Assembly (NCBI RefSeq): GCF_002796985.1
Contig: NZ_PEKX01000018.1
Location: 62,001 to 126,000 of the forward strand
Direction of reading: 5' to 3'
DNA length: 64,000 nt
Source: Pseudomonas sp.
GTDB taxonomy: Bacteria > Pseudomonadota > Gammaproteobacteria > Pseudomonadales > Pseudomonadaceae
A program made the position numbers and the translations under genes. Below are positions 18,701-26,767 of the stretch, in pieces. Below the pieces are notes generated by a model. That model was not told the origin of the DNA and did not search any database. It was given only the letters and a program-made list of their open reading frames with translations. Each line of letters begins with the position of its first letter. The first letter of the stretch is position 1.

Positions 18701-18947
18701 GACGTCCCTGGCCTTCATCTTCGGTGCCATACCGCTGGCCATCGCCACGGGCGCCGGCGCCAACTCCCGTCACTCCATCGGTACCGGCATCATCGGTGGC
18801 ATGGTGGCGGCGACCACGCTGGCGCTGTTGTTCGTGCCGCTGTTCTCCTTCCTGGTTGAGCGAGCCAGTGAGAAGCGGGAAAAAGCGAAAGCGGGAACTG
18901 CTACGAGCACGATTGTCGATAGCCAAGCCACCGGGGAGGCACAGTGA
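15780..18947 (+). CDS. RND multidrug efflux transporter, HAE-1 family
   Basis: A 1055-residue proton-driven inner-membrane pump of the AcrB/MexB/MexF class, the full length for the family. The N-terminus MFSRFCIERPIFAMVLSL is canonical. The TM4 proton-relay pair is D410-D411 in AIGIVVDDAIVVVENVE, matching D407-D408 of AcrB. Large periplasmic loops after TM1 and TM7 form the porter and docking domains. It starts 10 bp after the adaptor stop, and its TGA overlaps the ATG of the outer-membrane factor (TGATG). Substrate range cannot be read from the sequence. No local repressor gene lies upstream. Confidence 0.95.
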   Translation: MFSRFCIERPIFAMVLSLIIIIAGGVSIFALPVAQYPDITPIQITVTATYPGADSQTIASTVAAPIETQVNGVDNMLYMQSVSSPTGQMTLNVYFDIGTDPDIAQVQVQNRVSQALAQLPQSVQQNGVNVQKRSSSFLMLLAIYSPDDSFDQQYVGNYANLYVLDAIKRIQGANQAQIMGDADLALRIWLKPDRMAELGITSSDVQNAVSQQNQQFGAGNIGQAPSQGQMELTYPLVTPGRMKTAQEFEDIILRADANGTALVRLRDVASAEIGLNQYTMRSAINGKTTTLIAVYQQAGSNALEVSTNVRAALADMSTTFPKGIAYAVSLDTTEFVRSSIHEVVVTLLIAIALVVLVVFIFLQSVRSTLIPVAAVFVAVIGTFGALLALGFSINLLTLFALVLAIGIVVDDAIVVVENVERNMEELHLSARDATVRAMEEVTGPVVAIVLVLCAVFIPVAFVSGTTGLLYRQFALTIACSVVISGFVALSLSPALASLILKPGQHARWKGFQWFNQAFDKMTKGYVSLVSVIVRRMLVALVLFAAMLLGIASLFSRIPTSFVPEEDQGYLLVAVMMPDSASLDRTEATTEQVAALFRKHPAVQDASAVSGYSFIDGQNQTNMGTVFINLKPADGRKDPALSAEGVIKALYPQLAVIPQARIIPINPPSIPGLGTQGGFEFWVESRGNGNAQELQAATWKLIGAAAKRPELSGLISTFQASTRQMRISVDNAKAETLGVPMADVYGALQTQFGSAYVSQYVLGSRVWQVILQGAPQYRSTPTDLGYLYVKQKDGKMIPLSALVTTEFTSGPSLVTRFNNFPAAKITGNPGAGYSSGDAIKAMQELAEQVLPAGYSYAWSGEAFEENKAGNTTVIVFVFGIIMVFLILAAQYESWSLPLTVLSAVPFGIFGALVAIWARGIPNDVYFQIGLVTLVGLAAKNAILIVEFVILQRQAGLSPMDAVLKAAELRLRPIIMTSLAFIFGAIPLAIATGAGANSRHSIGTGIIGGMVAATTLALLFVPLFSFLVERASEKREKAKAGTATSTIVDSQATGEAQ

Positions 18948-20371
18948 TGACTGCCAGAAAGCTGCTGTTGGCATGGGCTGTGGCCGGCCTTACCGGTTGC
19001 ATGATCGGCCCTGACTACCAACGCCCGGAGGTCGCCATGCCGTTGGCCTACCGGGCTCATCTGAACAATGCTTCCGAGCAGGTCGGCGGACCCTGGTGGG
19101 GGCAGTTCGGTTCTCCCACGCTATCCGCGCTGGTGGGCGAGGGGCTGAAGAACAACCTCGATCTGCAACGCGCCACCGAGCGCATCGATCAGTTCCGTGG
19201 CCAGTTGCGCACCGTGCGGGCGGGTCTGTTCCCCCAGTTCGGATTGGGCGGCAAGGCCGCGCGCGCGCGCAGCGACCAGTTCGTCGATACGCCGCTCGCC
19301 GGTTTTGACGGTGTCAGTGACCAATACCAGACGGGGTTGAATGCCAGCTGGGAAATCGACCTCTGGGGCAAATTGCGCCGGCGGAGCGAGGCGGCTGACG
19401 CGCAATTGCTCGGCGCGCAGTATGCCCAGCGCGGGGTGGCGCTGAGCCTGGCCAGTTCTATCAGCGAGGGCTATCTCAACCTGCTGGCGCTGGACGAGCA
19501 ACTGGCCATCGCGGAACAGACGGCGCAGGCGCGCAAGGATGCCCTGGCGATCTTCCAGAAGCGCTATGACCGGGGAGTGATCCGCCAGATCGAGCTTAGT
19601 CAGGCGCAGAACGACTACTGGGCGACCCAGGCCGCCATTCCACCACTGCGGACGAAGATCGCCTCGGCGGAAAACTCGCTCTCCTTGCTGCTGGGGCGCA
19701 TGCCGGGGCCCATCGTCCGTAGCGAACGACTGTCGGCTTTGCGCGCTCCGGCGGTTCCGCAAACCTTGCCGGCCACCTTGCTGTCACGCCGGCCCGACCT
19801 GCTGCAGGCCGAACAGGCCGTGGTGGCGAGCAATGCCATGGTCGGGGCGACCGAAGCGTTGTATCTGCCGAGCCTGAACCTGTCCGCCATGGTCGGCTTC
19901 AGCCGCGGCGAGAGTGGCCAGCTGTTCGACAGCGCGTCGAAGATCTGGAACCTGGCGCTCGGGATCAACCAGGCGGCCTTCGATGCCGGTGCGCTCTCCG
20001 GCCAGGTGCTGTCGGCGAAATCCGAGTACCGGCAGTCGGTGCTGGCTTATCAGAAGGCGGTGCAGTCAGCGGTCGCCGACGTGAACAATGCCCTGGTTGA
20101 CTCCCGTGAGTCGGCGCAGCAATTGGCGGCGGTGCAGCAGCAGGTCGTCGCCTTGAAGACTTATGCCGGCCAGGCGCGGCGTCTGTACGAAGGGGGCTAT
20201 TCGAGCTACCTCGATGTCACCACGGCCGAGGAGAAGCTCTTCGACGGGCAGTTGCAGGAAGTGAACGACCGGTTGGCGGCGCTCAATACCTTCAATGCGC
20301 TTTACCTGGCGGTCGGAGGGGCGTTCGGACAGGACGCTCCGCTGATGTTCCGCCCAAAACCACAGGGCTGA
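18947..20371 (+). CDS. RND efflux outer-membrane factor, OprM/NodT-type lipoprotein
   Basis: A 474-residue TolC-family channel. The lipobox LTGC puts the lipidated cysteine near residue 18, followed by the family-typical MIGPDYQRPEV. Two repeated helical-hairpin halves follow, as expected for the trimeric outer-membrane/periplasmic tunnel. The ATG at 18947 overlaps the pump stop by one base (TGATG) and has GGGGAG about 9 nt upstream; the GTG three bases earlier is less likely. It completes a tripartite export system with the two genes before it. A bidirectional hairpin at 20393 follows. Confidence 0.93.
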   Translation: MTARKLLLAWAVAGLTGCMIGPDYQRPEVAMPLAYRAHLNNASEQVGGPWWGQFGSPTLSALVGEGLKNNLDLQRATERIDQFRGQLRTVRAGLFPQFGLGGKAARARSDQFVDTPLAGFDGVSDQYQTGLNASWEIDLWGKLRRRSEAADAQLLGAQYAQRGVALSLASSISEGYLNLLALDEQLAIAEQTAQARKDALAIFQKRYDRGVIRQIELSQAQNDYWATQAAIPPLRTKIASAENSLSLLLGRMPGPIVRSERLSALRAPAVPQTLPATLLSRRPDLLQAEQAVVASNAMVGATEALYLPSLNLSAMVGFSRGESGQLFDSASKIWNLALGINQAAFDAGALSGQVLSAKSEYRQSVLAYQKAVQSAVADVNNALVDSRESAQQLAAVQQQVVALKTYAGQARRLYEGGYSSYLDVTTAEEKLFDGQLQEVNDRLAALNTFNALYLAVGGAFGQDAPLMFRPKPQG

Positions 20372-20392
20372 CGCTGACGCGAAGGGTAAAAG

Positions 20393-20432
20393 CGAAGGGG
20401 CGGCTGTCTTGGAAAAGATATCCGCCCCTTCG
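20393..20432. terminator. Bidirectional hairpin between efflux operon and LysR gene
   Basis: An 11-bp perfect stem (CGAAGGGGCGG and its complement) with an 18-nt loop lies between convergent genes. The tails are only moderately T-rich. Confidence 0.65.
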
Positions 20433-20435
20433 TAT

Positions 20436-21311
20436 TCAGGGATTGCTCGTCTGGTTCAGCCAGTCCTGGAATCGCTGGACCTTCGACAGACCCAGCTTGT
20501 CGCTGGCGATATCCAGCCAGTAGCCATAGGGACCGATCACTTCCACCGGGGTGATGGGTAGCAGGCTGCCGCTGAGCAGTTCCCGCTCGATCATCTGCCG
20601 GTCGATCACCGCCAGGCCGCCGCCGGCCAGCGTGGTGTGGATCACCTGGTCCAGCGTGCTGAACTCGATGCCGCTGCTGGCGTCGACGCCCGTTCGGCCC
20701 ATCGCCTCCAGCCAGTTTTCCCAGACCTTCAGGCGTCGTCCTTCGTGGAGGATGTGCAGCAGCGGGTGGGCGTTGAGTTCCGGAGGCTGCCCGGTATCGA
20801 ACAAGTCCGGGCTGGCCACGGCGATGTGGCGTTCCATCACCAGCAGTTCGCTATGGCAGTTCGCGGCCTGCTGCAGGCCGAAGCGAATGCGGCAGTCCAG
20901 CTCGCCAGCGTTTTCGCCATCCTGGTGGCTGGTAACGCTCAGGCTGATGTCCGGATAGCGCTGCAGGAAGGTGCGCAGACGCGGCGATAGCCAGCGGGTG
21001 CCCCAGGTGGGGGGCGCGAGGATGCGCAGGCGCTGGCGCAGGTTAGGCACACGGACGGCTTGCAGGGCGCGCTCCATCTGGTCGAAGGCTTCACCCAGGT
21101 GCGGGGCGAGGGCGCTGCCGGCTTCGGTCAGGGTCAGGCCGCGCGGCGTGCGTAGGAAAAGGCTGATTCCGAGGTATTCCTCCAGTTGCTTGATCTGCCG
21201 GCTGACGGCTCCCTGGGTGACGTTCAGTGCTTCGGCCGCGCGATTGAAACTGCGATGGCGGGCCACTTCTTCGAAGACGCGGAGCATGGTCAAGGGCGGC
21301 AGGTTGCGCAT
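20436..21311 (-). CDS. LysR-family transcriptional regulator, GcvA-like
   Basis: A 291-residue LTTR. The N-terminal winged HTH reads LRVFEEVARHRSFNRAAEALNVTQGAVSRQIKQLEEYLG; the rest is the periplasmic-binding-like effector domain. Subgroup features (TWGTRWLSPRL) resemble GcvA/AmpR-type members. It is divergent from the porin gene at 21532 across a 220-bp gap, the classical layout for an LTTR acting on a neighbouring gene. The effector is unknown. It could control the porin and the catabolic operon at 23945. Confidence 0.9.
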   Translation of the reverse strand: MRNLPPLTMLRVFEEVARHRSFNRAAEALNVTQGAVSRQIKQLEEYLGISLFLRTPRGLTLTEAGSALAPHLGEAFDQMERALQAVRVPNLRQRLRILAPPTWGTRWLSPRLRTFLQRYPDISLSVTSHQDGENAGELDCRIRFGLQQAANCHSELLVMERHIAVASPDLFDTGQPPELNAHPLLHILHEGRRLKVWENWLEAMGRTGVDASSGIEFSTLDQVIHTTLAGGGLAVIDRQMIERELLSGSLLPITPVEVIGPYGYWLDIASDKLGLSKVQRFQDWLNQTSNP

Positions 21312-21497
21312 GGCGGGGCCATCCGGAAAGCGCCTTGGGGCGCGAATTTTTTCGCCGATTCTAGCCCTCGCACGCCTGAAGGAATATGCGTTTTTCTCGG
21401 GTTTGGATTGCGATTTAGTCGTTTGTCGTACGGATTCACCAACGGCTAGTTTCGGCCGCGCTCACGGACCGGCCAGGGCCGGGCGTCAGCGCATCTC

Positions 21498-21508
21498 ATA
21501 ACGACAAG
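21498..21508 (+). promoter_or_regulatory. ATAACGACAAG leader motif before porin
   Basis: An 11-nt A-rich element, ATAACGACAAG, sits 23 nt before the GTG start of the porin. The identical sequence precedes two other starts in the window (23821 and 60663). It resembles A-rich Hfq/Crc leaders but has one deviation from AANAANAA. Confidence 0.35.
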
Positions 21509-21531
21509 AAACCTGCCGAGGCACCTTCAAC

Positions 21532-22698
21532 GTGGCCAGACTCCACCTGCCGTTCCTGCTTCCTGTTCTCTTCGCCCTGAGCTCCCCCGCCATCGCTGTG
21601 CCGGTGACGGACAACCTGGATATCGGCGGCGCCGTTCGTACCCGTTTCGACCATGACCCGGACCGTGATATCGAGAAGTTCGGCATCGACACCGCGATGC
21701 TGCGGGTCACCTACACCTCCGATACCTGGATCGGTGCCGCGCGCTACCGCTGGTACGGCAAGGCTTATCCCTATCAGTACACCGAGCACTTCGGCGACGT
21801 GAATTTCGCCGAGTACGCCTGGATCGGCTACCGCTTCGATCCGGACAAGCAGATCCAGGTCGGCCTGAACCAGATTCCCTTCGGCCTGCAGCCGCTGTTC
21901 GGCAGCACCTTCTACGAGACCCTGGGCAACGTCGTTGGCCTGGAAGACGTCAACGACGTGGGGGTGAAGTACATCCAGCAGCAAGGCGACTGGAACATCC
22001 AGTTGGGCGCCTATGCTCGTCCGGCTTGGGCCGGCAATGGCACCAGCAACGGCACCACCTATTCCACCGTGGTCACCGACGCCGATGGCTACGTGGCTGA
22101 CGGCAACCGCAACAAGGAACGGCAAATCCTGGTTGGCCGTCTGGCCCGTTCGCTGCAACTGGGTGACTGGAAGTCCGAAGTGGGTGTCTCCGCGCTGACC
22201 TCACGCCTGGAGAACCAGGACACCAACGATAACGGCCGCCGCAACGCCTACGCCATTCACTACGCAGGCCAGAACGGCCCTTGGGGCGTGCAACTGCAAG
22301 CCGCTCGCCAGCAGATGTCGCCGAGGAATCCGGGGAGCGACGAGGTAGTCACATTCGGTGGGTACGACGGTACGTTCAACGTTGCCAGTCGCGGTAACCT
22401 GTATGTCGGCGACCTGAGCTACAGCATTCCGGGAAACTTCCTCGATGGTTGGGTCAGTGGCGTGAAGGTCTATGGCAACTACAGCGCCTTCGACAAATCC
22501 GCCGACGACTTCAAGACTTCCCAGCGCTTCATCCTCGGCACCTCCTTCTCGGTGAAGGCGGTGTACATCGCCGTGGAATGGCTCAACGGTCGTAACGATC
22601 CGTACATCGGCGGCAGCAACTACACCCAGAGCCTGGCCGAAGGTGGCACCAGCCACTGGGAGAATCAGCTGTACGCGAATGTCGGCTATTACTTCTGA
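21532..22698 (+). CDS. Outer-membrane porin-like beta-barrel protein
   Basis: A 388-residue secreted protein. The signal peptide ends near PAIA-VP (residues 20-23). The mature part alternates aromatic and polar residues in many amphipathic strands and ends in YANVGYYF, the terminal phenylalanine typical of BamA-assembled barrels. It resembles the phosphate/carbohydrate-selective porin group. The GTG start has GAGG upstream. Divergent from one LysR gene and followed by another, it probably provides outer-membrane uptake for the catabolic operon starting at 23945. Substrate unknown. Confidence 0.82.
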   Translation: MARLHLPFLLPVLFALSSPAIAVPVTDNLDIGGAVRTRFDHDPDRDIEKFGIDTAMLRVTYTSDTWIGAARYRWYGKAYPYQYTEHFGDVNFAEYAWIGYRFDPDKQIQVGLNQIPFGLQPLFGSTFYETLGNVVGLEDVNDVGVKYIQQQGDWNIQLGAYARPAWAGNGTSNGTTYSTVVTDADGYVADGNRNKERQILVGRLARSLQLGDWKSEVGVSALTSRLENQDTNDNGRRNAYAIHYAGQNGPWGVQLQAARQQMSPRNPGSDEVVTFGGYDGTFNVASRGNLYVGDLSYSIPGNFLDGWVSGVKVYGNYSAFDKSADDFKTSQRFILGTSFSVKAVYIAVEWLNGRNDPYIGGSNYTQSLAEGGTSHWENQLYANVGYYF

Positions 22699-22750
22699 TA
22701 TCGCGCTGACAAGGCCCGCGCGGCAAAGGCCGCGGGGCAGGGAAGGGTGG

Positions 22751-23689
22751 GTGAAACGCAAGATTCCGGCGCTCAATGCGCTGAAAGCCTTTGAAGTGGC
22801 TGGAAGCACGGGGAGCTTTACCCGTGCCGCCGAGCTGCTCAACGTGACCCAGAGCGCGGTCAGCCGCCAGGTGCGCCAGCTGGAGGAACAGCTGGGCGAG
22901 AGCCTGCTGGTGCGCCGCCATCACCATCTGGAACTGACCGAGGCCGGGCGCGTCCTGCTACGGGCGTTGCAACTGTCGTTCGACCGCATCGAGCTGACGG
23001 TGCGTGGCATCCAGCAGCGCCATCACCTCAACCGCCTGCGGGTCAACGCGCCGCCCACCTTTGCCCTGCGCTGGCTCTTGCCGCGCTTGTCGCGCTTGCG
23101 TGAGGTACACCCCGATCTGGAAGTCAGCCTGACCACCAACCTGCAGGACAGTCTCGCGCAGAGCAGCACGCTGGACTGCGCCATTCGTTTCGGCAACGGT
23201 GAGTGGGATGGCCTGGACAGCTCGCTGCTGATGCACGAGCGGCACATCGCCGTGTGCTCGCCCAGCCTGCTGGCGCAGCGCGAGGAGCAGGACATCGACC
23301 TGCGCAGCATGACTTTGCTGCATGTGCTGGCCCGCGACGACCAGCGTTTCCTGACCTGGCGACACTGGCTGGACGCAGCGAAGGTTCAGGGCGTCGATCT
23401 GCAGGGCGGCTACGAGTTCGACCTGCTGGACATGGCCATCCGCGCGGCTATCGACGGGCTGGGCATCACCATTGCCGACCGACAGATGGTTGCTCGTGAA
23501 CTGGCGGCGGGGCAGTTGGTGCAGATGCTTGACGTCGAGGTGCAGGGGCACCAGTCCTACTGGTGGGTCAGCCGCCCCGAGCAGGAGCTGCCGCCTCATG
23601 TGCAACGCTTCCAGGAGTGGTTGCAGCAAGAGGTGTGGATGGCCGAGCGCAACCTGGCGGGATCGGGCTCGGTCATCAGTCTTTCCTGA
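22751..23689 (+). CDS. LysR-family transcriptional regulator
   Basis: A 312-residue LTTR with the HTH at the N-terminus (LKAFEVAGSTGSFTRAAELLNVTQSAVSRQVRQLEEQLG), GcvA-like. The GTG at 22751 lies in a GGAAGGGTGG context and begins KRKIPALNALKAFE; the frame is open upstream, overlapping the porin end, without family sequence. It lies between the porin and the four-gene catabolic operon, both on the same strand, and ends in a strong terminator. It is the most likely local regulator of the operon, alone or with the LysR at 20436. Confidence 0.88.
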   Translation: MKRKIPALNALKAFEVAGSTGSFTRAAELLNVTQSAVSRQVRQLEEQLGESLLVRRHHHLELTEAGRVLLRALQLSFDRIELTVRGIQQRHHLNRLRVNAPPTFALRWLLPRLSRLREVHPDLEVSLTTNLQDSLAQSSTLDCAIRFGNGEWDGLDSSLLMHERHIAVCSPSLLAQREEQDIDLRSMTLLHVLARDDQRFLTWRHWLDAAKVQGVDLQGGYEFDLLDMAIRAAIDGLGITIADRQMVARELAAGQLVQMLDVEVQGHQSYWWVSRPEQELPPHVQRFQEWLQQEVWMAERNLAGSGSVISLS

Positions 23690-23695
23690 AGAACG

Positions 23696-23727
23696 AAGCG
23701 GCGATTTCCACTGGGAAATCGCCGCTT
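23696..23727 (+). terminator. Terminator after second LysR gene
   Basis: A 14-bp perfect stem (AAGCGGCGATTTCC and its complement), a 4-nt loop, then a TTTCCC tail. Confidence 0.8.
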
Positions 23728-23820
23728 TCCCATGTCTGATAACCTGCGTTTTTGGCATGTTACTGCGTTCTATTAATCGCTTGTCGGGTACCGGGCGCCT
23801 GTCGAAACTTCGGCCAACCG

Positions 23821-23831
23821 ATAACGACAAG
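23821..23831 (+). promoter_or_regulatory. ATAACGACAAG leader motif before catabolic operon
   Basis: A second copy of ATAACGACAAG, here 9 nt before the ATG of a 35-codon leader ORF. Position and composition suggest a translational control or ribosome-binding role. Confidence 0.35.
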
Positions 23832-23840
23832 AGTCACCCC

Positions 23841-23948
23841 ATGCCTGCGCCGCGTCACCGTGCCCGTCGCCTGCACGAGTCAGCCTGCACCTTGTCGTTA
23901 CCTGGCGCCGCCACCGGCCCGAAGCCTTGCTTGAACGACAGGACATGA
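23841..23948 (+). CDS. Possible 35-aa leader ORF coupled to aldehyde dehydrogenase
   Basis: A short ORF (MPAPRHRARRLHESAC...) begins 9 nt after the A-rich element at 23821. Its TGA overlaps the ATG of the aldehyde dehydrogenase in an ATGA arrangement, so its translation would feed the downstream start. It is Arg/His-rich and unlike any family I know. It may be a coupling leader; chance is not excluded. Confidence 0.35.
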   Translation: MPAPRHRARRLHESACTLSLPGAATGPKPCLNDRT

Positions 23949-25372
23949 CCATGCGTACAGATCGACACTTCATCGACGGCCGCTTCGCCGACGCCTCCTC
24001 CGCCCACATCGCCGTGTTCGATCCGGCGACCGAGCAGCAGGTCGCCCAGGTGCCGGCCGCGACCGAAGTCGATGTGCGCAACGCCGTCGAAGCCGCCGCC
24101 CGCGCCCAGCGTAGTTGGGCCCGCCTGCCGGCCATCGAGCGTGGCGAGCACCTGCGCCGTTTCGCTGAAGCCCTGGAACGCAACGCCGAGCGCATCGGCG
24201 CCGCCCTGGCCGCCGAGTCCGGCAAGAGCCTGGCCGACGCCAGCAGCGAAGCCTTCTACGCCGGGCAGATCACCCGCTACCACGCCGAATGGGCGCGTCG
24301 CATCGAAGGCGAGGTGATTCCCAGCGATTCCACCGACGAAACCATCCTGCTGCAGCGCGAGCCGATCGGCGTGGTCGCGGCGCTGATCCCGTTCAACTAC
24401 CCGGTCTACACCTTCCTGCGCAAGGTCGCGCCGGCGCTGATCACCGGCAATACCGTGGTGGTGCGCCCGAGCAACAACACTCCGACCTCTGCTTTCGAAA
24501 TCGCCCGTTGCGCCGAGGAAGCCGGATTGCCGGCCGGCGTGCTGAACGTGCTGACCATGCACCACGACGTCGCCGCGGTGCTCTGCCAGCAGCCGCAGAT
24601 CGGCCTGATCACCCTGACCGGCAGCGTCGGCGCCGGGCGCATCGTGCTCGATTACTGCAAGGCCAATATCGCCAAGCCGTCCCTGGAACTGGGCGGCAAG
24701 ACCCCGGCGATCATCGAGGCGGACGCCGATCTGGAGAAGACCGCCGCCGCCATCGTCGCCTCCAAGACCACCCACTGCGGCCAGCTGTGCACGGCCATCG
24801 AGCGCGTTTACGTGCAGGCTAGCGTGCATGACCGTTTCCTCGCCCTGCTGCGCGAGAAGATGGCCGCTGTGCGCATCGGTAACCGTGCCGAAGACCCCAG
24901 CCTGATGGGCCCGCTGCAATACGGTCGTGCCCGTGCCGATGTGCACGCCAAGGTCCAGCGCGCGCTGGCCGAGGGCGCCGTGCTGGAGTGCGGCGGCGTG
25001 CTGCCCGAGGGCGCCGGCCACTTCTACCCGGCGACCCTGCTCAGCGGCTGCCGCCAGGACATGGAAATCGTCCAGGAGGAAATCTTCGGCCCGGTGCTGC
25101 CGGTGCTGGCCTACGAGACCCTCGACGACGCGCTGGCCATGGCCAACGACCACCAGTTCGGCCTGGCCTCGGTGCTGTTCACCGAGAACTACCGCAACGC
25201 CATGAAAGTCGCCAACCACATCGAAGCCGGCGAGATCTACATCAATCGCACCCCCGCCGACCCCTACCAGGGCTACCACGCCGGCTGGAAGCGCTCGGGC
25301 CTGGGCGGCGACGACGGCAAGCACGGGATGCTGGAGTTCACCCAGACGCGCCTCGTGGTCCTCAAGTTCTGA
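23945..25372 (+). CDS. Aldehyde dehydrogenase, lactaldehyde/glycolaldehyde dehydrogenase (AldA)-like
   Basis: A 475-residue NAD-dependent aldehyde dehydrogenase. The nucleophile is C282 in THCGQLCTAIERVYV and the base E248 in LELGGKTPA. The C-terminus, with YINRTPADPYQGYHAGWKRS followed by GLGGDDGKHGMLEFTQT, closely follows E. coli AldA, which oxidises lactaldehyde and glycolaldehyde. It is the first full gene of a four-gene operon with an MFS transporter, an enolase-superfamily enzyme and a GMC oxidoreductase. It would oxidise an aldehyde formed from a sugar acid or alcohol. The ATG at 23945 fits AldA length; 23951 is an alternative. Confidence 0.88.
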   Translation: MTMRTDRHFIDGRFADASSAHIAVFDPATEQQVAQVPAATEVDVRNAVEAAARAQRSWARLPAIERGEHLRRFAEALERNAERIGAALAAESGKSLADASSEAFYAGQITRYHAEWARRIEGEVIPSDSTDETILLQREPIGVVAALIPFNYPVYTFLRKVAPALITGNTVVVRPSNNTPTSAFEIARCAEEAGLPAGVLNVLTMHHDVAAVLCQQPQIGLITLTGSVGAGRIVLDYCKANIAKPSLELGGKTPAIIEADADLEKTAAAIVASKTTHCGQLCTAIERVYVQASVHDRFLALLREKMAAVRIGNRAEDPSLMGPLQYGRARADVHAKVQRALAEGAVLECGGVLPEGAGHFYPATLLSGCRQDMEIVQEEIFGPVLPVLAYETLDDALAMANDHQFGLASVLFTENYRNAMKVANHIEAGEIYINRTPADPYQGYHAGWKRSGLGGDDGKHGMLEFTQTRLVVLKF

Positions 25373-25468
25373 TTCGCTGATCAAACCGCACGCGGCCCTC
25401 TGCCTGGGCCGCGTCATCCCCACTGCTGTTCCGACCAGTTGCCGGCGACCGAGCCGGCTGCGAGATGC

Positions 25469-26767
25469 ATGATGAAAAAAACAATAAGTGCAGAAGCCAT
25501 GCCCATGGCCGCGCCCACTAACGCCAACCTCACCCGTTACATCCAGCTCGCCCTGCTCGTGCTCGCGGCGGGGGCGATCTATCCCATGCTGTACCTGCGC
25601 CAGGTGTACCAGAGCACCATGCTCGAGGCGCTGGCGATCACCAACAGCGAACTGGGTTACCTCTACTCGATCCTCGGCACCGCGTTCCTGCTCAGTTACC
25701 TGCCCAGCGGCTGGCTGGCCGACCGCCTGTCGCCGCGCTTTTTGATCAGCTTCTCGCTGATCGGCACCGGCGCCCTGGGCCTGTGGTACGCCATGCTGCC
25801 GGGCTTCGATACGCTGCTGGTGATCTTCTGCGGCTTCGGCATCACCACCGGCCTGACCTTCTGGGCCGCGCTGATCAAGCGGGTGAAAATGCTCGCCGGC
25901 GAAGACGAGCAAGGCCGCTTCTTCGGCGTGCTCGACGGCGGACGCGGGCTGGTCGAGGCGCTGCTGGCGACCATCGCCATCGCGCTGTTCGCCTACGTCA
26001 CCGAGACCCGTGGCGAGAAGAACGCCCAGGGTCTGCAACTGGTCATCCATATGTACGCGATCTTCTGCATTGTGCTGGGCGCCGCTCTGATGCTGGTGCG
26101 TGACCCGCAGAAGAACGGCAAGCAGGCCCGCGCCGAGAAGGGCAACCTGCTGGACGACTTCCGCACCCTGCTGCGCATCCCCGAGCTGTGGCTGGTTACC
26201 GCCATCGTGTTCTGCGGCTACCACTTCTTCTGGGCCACCTACAGCTTCTCGGCCTACCTGCAGGAAGGCGGCTTCGGCCTCTCCGCCACCGCCGCCGGGG
26301 TGATCACCACCGTCAAGCTGTGGATGCGCCCGGTGGGCGGCATCGGCGGTGGCTGGCTGGGCGACCGCTTCTCCAAGGCAGGCGTGCTGACCTGGACGAT
26401 GTTGCTGGCGGCGCTGGGCATGATCGGCCTGATCGTGCTGCCGAGCCTGCATGTGCTCGGCGTGCTGATCTTCCTGGTGATCTTCATCGGCCTGATGACC
26501 TACGCCATTCGCGGCCTGTACTGGGCGGTACTGGACGACTGCCGCATCCCGCTGCGCGTCACCGGCCTGGCCATCGGCATCATCTCGGTGCTGGGCTATG
26601 CGCCCGACGCCTACCTGCCGCTGCTCAACGGCTACATCACCGACCGCTTCCCTGGCTTCCTCGGCTACCAGATCTATTTCTCCTACGTCGTGGTGATCGG
26701 CCTGCTGGGCGTGGTCGCCACCCTGATCCTGAACAAGCGCATCCAGAAGCGAGCGAAACAAGCATGA
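25469..26767 (+). CDS. MFS transporter, YihN-like
   Basis: A 432-residue, 12-TM major facilitator resembling the YihN/hexuronate-type group (NSELGYLYSILGTAFLLSYLPSGWLADRLSPR in loop 2-3). The conserved WLADRLSPR signature is present. Three in-frame ATGs lie close together (25469, 25472, 25499); the first gives MMKKTISAEAM. The A-rich first codons contain AACAATAA (25480-25487), an AANAANAA Hfq/Crc-type motif just after the start. It ends overlapping the next gene by 4 bp. It probably imports the sugar acid or related substrate degraded by this operon. Confidence 0.85.
   Translation: MMKKTISAEAMPMAAPTNANLTRYIQLALLVLAAGAIYPMLYLRQVYQSTMLEALAITNSELGYLYSILGTAFLLSYLPSGWLADRLSPRFLISFSLIGTGALGLWYAMLPGFDTLLVIFCGFGITTGLTFWAALIKRVKMLAGEDEQGRFFGVLDGGRGLVEALLATIAIALFAYVTETRGEKNAQGLQLVIHMYAIFCIVLGAALMLVRDPQKNGKQARAEKGNLLDDFRTLLRIPELWLVTAIVFCGYHFFWATYSFSAYLQEGGFGLSATAAGVITTVKLWMRPVGGIGGGWLGDRFSKAGVLTWTMLLAALGMIGLIVLPSLHVLGVLIFLVIFIGLMTYAIRGLYWAVLDDCRIPLRVTGLAIGIISVLGYAPDAYLPLLNGYITDRFPGFLGYQIYFSYVVVIGLLGVVATLILNKRIQKRAKQA
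25480..25487 (+). promoter_or_regulatory. Hfq/Crc-type A-rich motif inside MFS start region
   Basis: AACAATAA fits AANAANAA, lying 8-15 nt past the first ATG of the MFS gene, a usual position for Hfq/Crc repression sites. Confidence 0.45.

Noticed and set aside
23855..26761. 968-codon minus-strand frame opposite AldA-like and MFS genes
   Set aside because: Same kind of shadow: biased composition, no start or motif, opposite strongly supported proteins.
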